Origin: Bacillota bacterium
GTDB lineage: Bacteria > Bacillota_E > Symbiobacteriia > Symbiobacteriales > Symbiobacteriaceae
NCBI GenBank assembly: GCA_003242675.1
Contig: QGVE01000116.1
Location: 1 to 8,754, forward strand
DNA: 8,754 nt
Reading direction: 5' to 3'
A program made the position numbers and the translations under genes. Positions 1 to 5,377 of the stretch are shown here, one piece after another. Below the pieces are notes generated by a model. The model saw nothing but the letters and a program-made list of their open reading frames with translations. It ran no database searches and was not told the origin of the DNA. Numbering within the stretch: the first letter of the stretch is position 1; each line of letters begins with the position of its first letter.

Positions 1-164
1 TCTTCCGGTTCTCGGTGCCCCTGGGCTTCCTCAGCCTCATCCCCCGCTGGCTGCACCTGCCCAAGCAGTTCCGCTGGCTGTTCCTCTTCACCGGGGTGAT
101 GTTCCTGGTGCTGGACGGGCTGGGGTACGACTTCCGTCCCCGCCGGCGGGGAGAGCCGCTCTAG
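1..164 (+). CDS. C-terminal end of an unidentified membrane protein (partial)
   Basis: An open frame enters from the left edge (first whole codon at 3) and ends at TAG 162-164, giving the last 53 residues of a protein. It contains a hydrophobic stretch around residues 25-41 that looks like a final membrane helix, followed by a short basic tail (RPRRRGEPL). The tail suggests a cytoplasmic C-terminus by the positive-inside rule, which is inference. Too little is present to name a family. It lies upstream of the riboswitch-controlled operon and probably belongs to a separate transcription unit, although I see no clear intrinsic terminator after it. Confidence 0.6.
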   Translation, partial: FRFSVPLGFLSLIPRWLHLPKQFRWLFLFTGVMFLVLDGLGYDFRPRRRGEPL

Positions 165-293
165 CCTCTCGGTGCCAGGTTCGCGGTCCAACGGAGGGAG
201 GCCCAAGGGTCTACGCCGATAGGACTTATTGGTGAGTTGACCGACAATTTTCGAACAGATACCCTGAAGATGGGCAATTGAATCACGCATAAA
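165..293 (+). promoter_or_regulatory. Intergenic region with candidate sigma-A promoter for the grd operon
   Basis: This stretch is less GC-rich than the rest of the window, especially from about 220. The best promoter candidate is TTGACC at 237-242 (five of six matches to the -35 consensus), a 17-nt spacer, and TACCCT at 260-265 (matching the key T, A and final T of the -10 box). Transcription would start near 271-273, about 25 nt before the glycine riboswitch. The spacing is ideal but the -10 is weak, so the exact element is uncertain. No operator or other gene is visible here. Confidence 0.45.
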
Positions 294-502
294 GGGGCCG
301 GCGGCGGGAGAGTCTTCCCCCGAGGGAAGCGCCGAAGGAGCAAGCGGGGGGTTCGGGTCGGACTCCCCGTGAAACTCTCAGGCACCAGGACCGTCGCCTG
401 GGCGCGGATCGCGCCCCCCCGACCTCTGGAGAGCCGCCCTGCGCGGCACCGAAGGAGCAAGGCCTCCCGCACGGCCAAACTCTCAGGTAGGGGAGACAGG
501 GG
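294..502 (+). promoter_or_regulatory. Tandem glycine riboswitch (two aptamers)
   Basis: Two copies of the conserved glycine-aptamer core are visible. Aptamer 1 has GGGAGAG (306-312), GCCGAAGGAGCAA (331-343) and ACTCTCAGGCA (374-384). Its P1 can form from 300-307 (GGCGGCGG) with 391-398 (CCGTCGCC), 8 bp with one G-U. Aptamer 2 has GGAGAG (428-433), ACCGAAGGAGCAA (428-440 region onward) and ACTCTCAGGTA (479-489). Its P1 can form from 423-428 (CCTCTG) with 497-502 (CAGGGG). Glycine riboswitches of this class control glycine-handling genes, which fits the glycine reductase operon that follows. GGGG at 294-297 could pair with the C-run at 417-420 as the leader-linker P0 helix, but this is tentative. 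The linker also holds an extra hairpin at 400-416. Confidence 0.93.
400..416 (+). other. Stable hairpin in the riboswitch inter-aptamer linker
   Basis: GGGCGCG (400-406), loop GAT (407-409) and CGCGCCC (410-416) form a perfect 7-bp, all-GC hairpin directly after P1 of aptamer 1. Linkers in tandem glycine riboswitches are usually short and unstructured apart from the leader-linker kink-turn, so this looks like an inserted element. Whether it forms in the native RNA is not known. Confidence 0.5.
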
Positions 503-533
503 AACGACCAGTTTACTGGATCGTTCCTTTTTT
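499..533 (+). terminator. Riboswitch-controlled intrinsic terminator
   Basis: GGAACGACCAG (501-511) pairs with CTGG (516-519) plus TCGTTCC (521-527), with a bulged A at 520 and a TTTA loop. A run of six T follows (528-533). This is a standard intrinsic terminator. Its 5' base (501-502, and 499-500 if they pair with U528-529) is the same sequence that closes P1 of aptamer 2. Glycine-stabilised P1 should therefore weaken the terminator, giving an ON switch. The terminator lies 38 nt before the trxB start codon. Confidence 0.85.
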
Positions 534-571
534 CACATGCGACTTCGACAGCGTTCTCGGGAGGGGTATCC

Positions 572-1804
572 ATGGCTGAGCGCTGGGATCTCGTGATCAT
601 AGGCGGCGGCCCTGCCGGTCTGGCGGCGGCGGTCTACGGGGCCCGGGCCCGGATGTCGACCCTGGTCATCGAAAAGGGACGGCCCGGCGGCCAGGCGGCG
701 ACCACCGAGGAGGTCGAGAACTACCCGGGCATCCGCCGCACCACCGGACCCGAATTGATGAATCAGTTCCGGGAGCACGCCGAGGCCCTGGGGGCGAAGA
801 TCGTCCGCGGCGAGGTCGCCTCCGTGGAGCTGGAAGGGCCGATCAAGACGATCCGCACCAAGCAGGGCGAGGTCTACGAGGCCCGCGCGGTCATCCTGTG
901 CCCCGGCGCCGAGCCCCGCATGCTCGGGGTGAAGGGTGAGGCCGAACTCCGCGGCAAGGGCGTCTCGTACTGCGCCACCTGCGACGCCGACTTCTTCACC
1001 GACCTGGACGTGGTGGTGGTGGGCAACGGCGACGCGGCCGTGGAGGAGGCCATCTACCTCACCCGCTTCGCGAGCAGCGTCACCCTGATCTGCATCCACC
1101 CCGAGGGCATCATGGACGCCAACAAGGCCAGCCAGGAGCGGCTCTTCGCCACGCCCAAGATCAAGGTGATCTGGCAGACCGTGGTCGAGGAGATCCAGGG
1201 CGAGGGGCGCGTGGAGAGGGTGGTGCTGCGCCACCTGGGCACCGGCGAGCGGACGGAGCTGCCCTGCGACGGCGTCTTCATCTTCGTCGGGACCACTCCC
1301 CGGACCGAGTTCCTCCGGGGCACCGGGGTCGAGCTGGACGCCAAGGGATACATCATCACCGACCCGGACACGCTGGAGACGAACATCCCCGGCGTCTATG
1401 CCGCCGGCGATGCCCGCCGCAAGTGGCTCAGGCAGATCGTGACGGCTGCCGCCGACGGCGCCATTGCCGCCTGCGCGGCCGAGAAGTTCCTCGCGGAGGA
1501 GGAGCAGGTCCACCGGGAGATCCTGTCCCCCGAGGAGCCGGTGGTGGCGGTCTTCTGGAGCCCGGCCAACCCGCTCTCCCTGCAGGTGCTGCAGGAGGCG
1601 GAGCGCGTCGTCGCCCAGATGGGCGGCCAGGTGCGGCTGGCCCGCATCGACTGCTACAAGTCCACCCGCGCAGCGGCCCGCCTGGGCGTGTTCGACGTGC
1701 CGACGGTGCGCATCTTCCACAAGGGCATTCCCCTGGCCACACTCACCGAGGGCTTCAACCACCTGGAGGAGTGGGTGGTTGGACACTTGCCGGCCAGGAT
1801 CTGA
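572..1804 (+). CDS. trxB: Thioredoxin reductase of the glycine reductase system, with a degenerate C-terminal thioredoxin-like domain
   Basis: This 410-residue flavoprotein is predicted to reduce the thioredoxin that feeds electrons to glycine reductase in the cytoplasm. Residues 1 to about 310 are a low-Mr thioredoxin reductase: FAD-binding GGGPAG (11-16), redox disulfide CATC (134-137), nucleotide-site GNGDAAVEEA (151-160) and the C-terminal FAD motif AAGDARR before RQIVTAAADGAIAA. The arginines that usually bind the NADPH 2'-phosphate (HRRxxxR) are absent; the matching stretch reads HPEGIMD (176-182). The family is usually about 310-320 residues, and the extra 90 or so (about 320-410) resemble the adjacent TrxA. 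WSPANPLS (329-336) aligns with TrxA WSPKCDPC, so both catalytic cysteines are replaced, while the cis-Pro motif VPT (376-378) remains. The start is ATG 572, with GGGAGG at 559-564. It stops 15 nt before trxA. It is the first gene after the riboswitch, and no grdX precedes it. Confidence 0.92.
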   Translation: MAERWDLVIIGGGPAGLAAAVYGARARMSTLVIEKGRPGGQAATTEEVENYPGIRRTTGPELMNQFREHAEALGAKIVRGEVASVELEGPIKTIRTKQGEVYEARAVILCPGAEPRMLGVKGEAELRGKGVSYCATCDADFFTDLDVVVVGNGDAAVEEAIYLTRFASSVTLICIHPEGIMDANKASQERLFATPKIKVIWQTVVEEIQGEGRVERVVLRHLGTGERTELPCDGVFIFVGTTPRTEFLRGTGVELDAKGYIITDPDTLETNIPGVYAAGDARRKWLRQIVTAAADGAIAACAAEKFLAEEEQVHREILSPEEPVVAVFWSPANPLSLQVLQEAERVVAQMGGQVRLARIDCYKSTRAAARLGVFDVPTVRIFHKGIPLATLTEGFNHLEEWVVGHLPARI

Positions 1805-1819
1805 GGAGGTGACCTGCGG

Positions 1820-2140
1820 ATGGTCGAGGTCAATAAGGACAACTTCGAACAGGAGGTGTTGAAGGCGTCGGGCCCGGTCGTGGTCGACTGGTGGAGCCCC
1901 AAGTGCGACCCGTGCATGGCGCTCATGCCGGAGGTCGAGCGGCTGGCCCAGATCTACGGCGACCGGGTGAAGTTCTGCAAGGTCAACGTGCTGGAGAACC
2001 GGCGGCTGGCGATCAGCCAGCGGGTGCTGGGGCTGCCGACCTTCCTGTTCTTCCGTGACGGGGAGAAGGTGGCGGAGCTCGCCGGTCCCGAGGCCTGCAC
2101 GGCGGAGGCCATCGAGGCCGAGCTGAAGCGGCTGGTGTGA
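1820..2140 (+). CDS. trxA: Thioredoxin of the glycine reductase system
   Basis: This 106-residue, single-domain thioredoxin is predicted to carry electrons from TrxB to the selenoprotein components of glycine reductase. The active site is C29-D-P-C32 within WWSPKCDPCMAL, so the usual WCGPC is replaced. Non-canonical active sites are known for thioredoxins of amino-acid-fermenting clostridia that serve glycine reductase. The cis-Pro motif GLPTF is present and the length is normal. The start ATG 1820 is preceded by an almost perfect Shine-Dalgarno (AGGAGGTGA, 1804-1812) that overlaps the trxB stop. Its end overlaps the ribosome-binding region of grdE, so the genes are probably translationally coupled. 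Its sequence around the active site closely matches the degenerate domain on TrxB. Confidence 0.95.
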   Translation: MVEVNKDNFEQEVLKASGPVVVDWWSPKCDPCMALMPEVERLAQIYGDRVKFCKVNVLENRRLAISQRVLGLPTFLFFRDGEKVAELAGPEACTAEAIEAELKRLV

Positions 2141-2154
2141 GGAGGCTGGTGGCG

Positions 2155-3441
2155 ATGAAGCTGGAGTTGGGCCGCATCTTCATTCGTGACGTGCGCTTCG
2201 GTGACGCCACCCGGGTGGAAAATGGCGTCCTCACCATCAACCGGGAGGAGCTCGTCAAGCTGCTCCTGGAGGATGAGCGGCTGACGGCCGTCGAGCTGGA
2301 TATCGCCAAGCCCGGCGAGTCGGTGCGGATCATCCCGGTCAAGGACGTCATCGAGCCGCGGGTCAAGGTCTCGGGCCCGGGCGGCGTGTTCCCCGGGTTC
2401 ATCAGCAAGGTGGAGACGGTCGGCGAGGGCCGCACCCACGCGCTGAAGGGCTGCGCCGTGGTCACCACCGGCAGGATCGTCGGCTTCCAGGAGGGGCTGA
2501 TCGACATGTCGGGCCCCGGCGCGGAGTACACGCCGTTCTCCAAGCTGATCAACGTGACCGTGCACTGCACCCCCCGGGAGGGGCTCACGCAGCACGAGCA
2601 CGAGGCGGCGGTGCGCCTGGCCGGGCTCAAGGCGGCAGCCTACCTGGGCGAGGCGGGGCGCAACGTGGAGCCGGACGAGATCGTCACCTACGAGCACCTG
2701 CCCCTGCCGGAGGCGATCGCCCGCTACCCGCACCTGCCGAAGGTGGTCTACGTCTACATGCTGCAGTCGCAGGGGCTCCTGCACGACACCTACGTCTACG
2801 GCGTGGACGCCAAGCGGATCCTGCCGACCCTGATCTCCCCGACGGAGGTCTTCGACGGGGCCATCGTCAGCGGCAACTGCGTCTCCGCCTGCGACAAGAA
2901 CACCACCTACCACCACCAGAACTCGCCGGTGATCGAGGACCTGTACGCCCGCCACGGCAAGGACATCAACTTCATCGGCGTGGTCATCACCAACGAGAAC
3001 GTGACGCTGGCGGACAAGGAGCGCTCCTCCAGCTACGCCGCCAAGCTGGTGCAGATGCTGGGGGCCGACGGCGCCATCGTCACGGAGGAGGGGTTCGGCA
3101 ACCCCGACACCGACCTGATGATGAACTGCCGCAAGCTGGAGGAGAAGGGCATCAAGACGGTGCTGATCACCGACGAGTACGCGGGGCGGGACGGCGCGTC
3201 CCAGTCCCTGGCCGACGCGACGCCGCACGCCGACGCGGTGGTCTCGGCCGGCAACGCCAACGCCGTCATCGTCCTGCCGCCCATGGAGAAGGTCATCGGC
3301 TATCCCGAGCAGGTGAACGTCATCGCCGGCGGCTGGGAGGGGTCGCTCCGGCCTGACGGCTCCATCGAGGCCGAGATCCAGGTGATCACCGGCGCGACCA
3401 ACGAGCTGGGCTTCTCCTACCTGACGGCCAAGACGATCTAA
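2155..3441 (+). CDS. grdE: Glycine reductase protein B proprotein GrdE (alpha and beta subunits)
   Basis: GrdE is the substrate-binding component of selenoprotein B. In characterised homologues the proprotein cleaves itself at an Asn-Cys bond and the cysteine becomes a pyruvoyl group that forms a Schiff base with glycine. Here the motif SGNCVSACDKN places the processed residue at C242 (codon 2878-2880), the position I recall for the Clostridium sticklandii enzyme. Cleavage would give fragments of 241 and 187 residues, in line with the two known subunits. I chose ATG 2155 (428 residues, MKLELGRIF...), which has GGAGG at 2141-2145 nine nt upstream. The GTG at 2137 would overlap the trxA stop and add six residues lacking their own good ribosome site. 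The glycine riboswitch upstream argues for glycine rather than sarcosine or betaine as substrate. Confidence 0.95.
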   Translation: MKLELGRIFIRDVRFGDATRVENGVLTINREELVKLLLEDERLTAVELDIAKPGESVRIIPVKDVIEPRVKVSGPGGVFPGFISKVETVGEGRTHALKGCAVVTTGRIVGFQEGLIDMSGPGAEYTPFSKLINVTVHCTPREGLTQHEHEAAVRLAGLKAAAYLGEAGRNVEPDEIVTYEHLPLPEAIARYPHLPKVVYVYMLQSQGLLHDTYVYGVDAKRILPTLISPTEVFDGAIVSGNCVSACDKNTTYHHQNSPVIEDLYARHGKDINFIGVVITNENVTLADKERSSSYAAKLVQMLGADGAIVTEEGFGNPDTDLMMNCRKLEEKGIKTVLITDEYAGRDGASQSLADATPHADAVVSAGNANAVIVLPPMEKVIGYPEQVNVIAGGWEGSLRPDGSIEAEIQVITGATNELGFSYLTAKTI

Positions 3442-3448
3442 GGCCGCG

Positions 3449-3471
3449 AAGCCGCCCGCACAGGGTGGTTT
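3449..3471 (+). other. Hairpin between grdE and grdA
   Basis: AAGCCGCCC (3449-3457), loop GCACA (3458-3462) and GGGTGGTTT (3463-3471) form a 9-bp stem with two G-U pairs, in the 71-nt gap between grdE and grdA. No T-run follows, so it does not look like an ordinary terminator. It could mark an RNA processing or stability site that separates grdE from the small selenoprotein gene, but this is inference. No promoter is evident in the gap. Confidence 0.35.
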
Positions 3472-3512
3472 CCGGCTGAGCGGCACGACTGTCTTGCAAA
3501 GGAAGTGAGAGC

Positions 3513-3980
3513 ATGGAACTGAAGGGGAAGAAGGCGATCCTCCTCGGCGACCGGGACGGCATCCCGGGTCCGGCCCTGGAAGCCTGCGTCCGCAGCGCCG
3601 GGGCTGAGGTGGTCTTCGCCTCCACCGAGTGCTTCGTCTGAACGAGCGCAGGGGCCATGGACATGGAGAACCAGCGCAGGATCAAGGAGCTGGCCGAGAA
3701 GTATCCGAAGGAGGACCTGGTGGTCATCCTCGGCGGCGCCGAGGCCGAGGCCTCGGGGCTGGCGGCGGAGACGGTCAGCAACGGCGACCCTGCCTGGGCC
3801 GGTCCACTGGCCGGAGTCCAGTTGGGACTCAAGGCGTACCACATCTTCGAGCCCGAGATCAAGGCGCAGATCGATCCCAAGGTCTACGAGGAGCAGGTCT
3901 CGCTGATGGAAATGGTGCTCGACGTCGACGCGATCGTCCAGGAGGTCCGGTCGATCCGCGAGAAGTACGCCGCCTGGTAA
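3513..3980 (+). CDS. grdA: Glycine reductase selenoprotein A (contains selenocysteine)
   Basis: GrdA is the small carrier protein whose selenocysteine accepts the carboxymethyl group from protein B and delivers it to protein C. The frame runs from ATG 3513 to TAA 3978-3980, 155 residues (usual size for the family), with one internal TGA at 3639-3641. That codon sits in the family signature [16 protein letters not shown], so it is selenocysteine 43 and forms the C40-x-x-U43 redox pair. Sequence on both sides of the TGA is typical GrdA in the same frame, so this is recoding and not a pseudogene. Standard gene calling would report only the downstream part from ATG 3657. The ribosome site is AAAGGAAGTGA just upstream. 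grdB starts 12 nt after the stop. Expression requires selenocysteine machinery (selA, selB, selC, selD) that must be encoded outside the window. Confidence 0.97.
3639..3641 (+). other. UGA selenocysteine codon of grdA (Sec43)
   Basis: The in-frame TGA lies between codons for ECFV and TSAGAMD, exactly where GrdA proteins carry selenocysteine. Three other genes in the window (trxB, trxA and grdCD) end with TGA as a normal stop, so this is a local recoding event and not a genetic-code change. Confidence 0.95.
3655..3666 (+). promoter_or_regulatory. Candidate bacterial SECIS hairpin of grdA
   Basis: CCAT (3655-3658), loop GGAC (3659-3662) and ATGG (3663-3666) form a small hairpin, with 17 nt between the UGA and the loop. 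Bacterial SECIS elements lie just downstream of the UGA, within the coding sequence, with a G near the start of the apical loop. The stem is short (4 bp, or 5 if the loop's G and C pair), so the assignment rests on position and on the similar GGA loop in grdB. Confidence 0.5.
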
Positions 3981-3992
3981 GGGGGGTCACAC

Positions 3993-5282
3993 GTGCGGAT
4001 TGTGCACTATCTCAACCAGTTCTTCGGCGGCATCGGGGGTGAGGAGCACGCCGGCGTGCGGCCCGAGGTGCGCCCCGGCCCGGTGGGGCCGGGCCAGGCG
4101 CTGAAGGCCGCCCTGGGCGACGCCGCGGAGATCGTCGCCACCGTCATCTGCGGCGACTCCTGGTTCAACGAGAACCTGGAGGAGGCCAAGGCGACCGTGC
4201 TCGAGCTGATCCGCCAGCACAACCCCGACCTGGTCGTCGCCGGCCCGGCCTTCAACGCCGGCCGCTACGGCATGGCCTGCGGGGCGGTGGCCGAGGTGGT
4301 CAGCAAGCAGCTGGGCATCCCCGTCGTCACCGGCATGTACAAGGAGAACCCGGGCGTGGAGGTCTACCGCCGGTACGCGTGGGTGGTGGAGACCGGGAAC
4401 TCCGCCGCCTCCATGCGGCAGGCCATCCAGGACATGGCGAACCTGATCAAGCGGCTGGCGGCGGGTCTGGAGCCCGAGCCGGGCACGTACCTGGAGCGGG
4501 GCCTCCGGGTGAACGCCTTCGCCGCCGAGCGGGGTTCCGCCCGGGCGGTGGAGATGCTGGTACGCAAGCTCAGGGGCGAGCCCTTCACCACCGAGTATCC
4601 CATGCCCTCCTTCGACCGGGTGCCGCCGAACCCGCCGGTCAAGGACCTGAGCAAGGCGAAGATCGCCCTGGTCACCTCCGGCGGCATCGTGCCCAAGGGC
4701 AACCCGGACCACATCGAATCCTCCTCGGCATCCAAGTACGGCAAGTACTACCTCGGTGATCTCGACGACCTGACCGCGGAGACCCACCAGACCGCCCACG
4801 GCGGCTACGACCCGACCTACGCCAACGCCGACCCCGACCGGGTGCTGCCGGTGGACGTCATGCGGGAGCTGGAGCGGGAAGGCGTCATCGGCAAGCTGCA
4901 CGACTACTGGTACGCGACGGTGGGCAACGGCACCTCGGTGGCCAACGCCAGGGCCTACGCCCGGGCGATCGCCGAGGACCTCAGGAAGTACGAGGTGGAC
5001 GCCGTCATCCTGACCTCCACCTGAGGGACCTGCACTCGTTGCGGAGCAACGATGGTCAAGGAAATCGAACGGGCGGGCATCCCCGTGGTCCACGTCTGCA
5101 CCGTGGTGCCGATCTCGCTGACCGTGGGCGCCAACCGGATCGTGCCGGCGGTGGCCATCCCGCACCCGCTGGGAAACCCGGCCCTGCCGCCCGACGAGGA
5201 GCGGGCGCTGCGCCGCCGGCTGGTGATGAAGGCCCTGAAGGCGCTCACCACCCCGGTGGAGGGGCAGACGGTGTTCGACTAA
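3993..5282 (+). CDS. grdB: Glycine reductase protein B selenoprotein subunit GrdB
   Basis: GrdB is the selenocysteine-containing subunit of protein B. With GrdE it cleaves the C-N bond of Schiff-base-bound glycine, releasing ammonia and passing a carboxymethyl selenoether to GrdA. The frame runs from GTG 3993 to TAA 5280-5282, 429 residues (close to the family's usual length), with one internal TGA at 5022-5024. That TGA lies in LTSTUGTCTRCGATMVKE, the GrdB signature, so residue 344 is selenocysteine and forms a U344-x-x-C347-x-x-C350 motif. The family N-terminus (MRIVHYLNQFFGGIGGEE) starts at the GTG, with a GGGGGG ribosome site at 3981-3986. The 84 residues after the TGA continue typical GrdB sequence (VVHVCTVVPISLTVGANRIVPA). 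Standard gene calling would split it into a truncated protein and a small fragment from ATG 5052. An intrinsic terminator follows within 10 nt. Confidence 0.97.
5022..5024 (+). other. UGA selenocysteine codon of grdB (Sec344)
   Basis: The in-frame TGA follows codons for ILTST and precedes GTCTRCGATMVKE, the conserved selenocysteine site of GrdB. The true stop is TAA at 5280-5282. Both selenoprotein genes here end in TAA. Confidence 0.95.
5036..5052 (+). promoter_or_regulatory. Candidate bacterial SECIS hairpin of grdB
   Basis: TCGTTGC (5036-5042), loop GGA (5043-5045) and GCAACGA (5046-5052) form a perfect 7-bp stem starting 11 nt after the UGA, with 18 nt between UGA and loop. This agrees with the position and the G-containing apical loop expected of bacterial SECIS elements bound by SelB. 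The loop starts with GGA, as in grdA. Confidence 0.7.
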
Positions 5283-5290
5283 GACCGGGA

Positions 5291-5323
5291 GGGGGCGCCG
5301 TGGAGCACGGCGCCCCCTTTTCT
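5291..5323 (+). terminator. Strong intrinsic terminator between grdB and grdCD
   Basis: GGGGGCGCCGTG (5291-5302), loop GAG (5303-5305) and CACGGCGCCCCC (5306-5317) form a perfect 12-bp, very GC-rich stem followed by TTTTCT (5318-5323). It lies 8 nt after the grdB stop and about 55 nt before the grdCD start. I see no convincing promoter between it and grdCD, so grdCD probably depends on read-through or on a promoter I cannot recognise. Confidence 0.9.
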
Positions 5324-5377
5324 GCCAGGGGCGGCCTGTGACCAAGCCCCGGCACCCGATCAAGGAGAGTGATGCGC

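Noticed and set aside
369..596. Short plus-strand open frame in the leader
   Set aside because: It runs through the riboswitch and terminator, whose RNA motifs explain the sequence, and it lacks a ribosome site.
533..1786. Long minus-strand open frame (417 codons) opposite trxB
   Set aside because: It lies opposite a clear thioredoxin reductase, its translation is His/Leu/Gly/Asp-rich low-complexity sequence with no recognisable domain, and long antisense frames are expected in GC-rich DNA.
2137..2157. GTG 2137 as the grdE start
   Set aside because: It overlaps the trxA stop and would place the Shine-Dalgarno inside the gene. ATG 2155 has GGAGG at 9 nt and puts the processed cysteine at 242.
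1954..3486. Minus-strand open frame (510 codons) opposite grdE
   Set aside because: It is a shadow of grdE with low-complexity composition and no family resemblance.
3634..3646. 5-bp hairpin with the grdA UGA in its loop, as the SECIS element
   Set aside because: Bacterial SECIS elements place the loop downstream of the UGA; this hairpin has the UGA inside its loop and includes a G-U pair.
3657..3980. Separate 107-residue gene starting at ATG 3657
   Set aside because: It is the part of grdA after the selenocysteine codon; the upstream 48 codons in the same frame are typical GrdA.
5052..5282. Separate small gene after grdB
   Set aside because: It is the C-terminal part of GrdB after Sec344, in the same frame.
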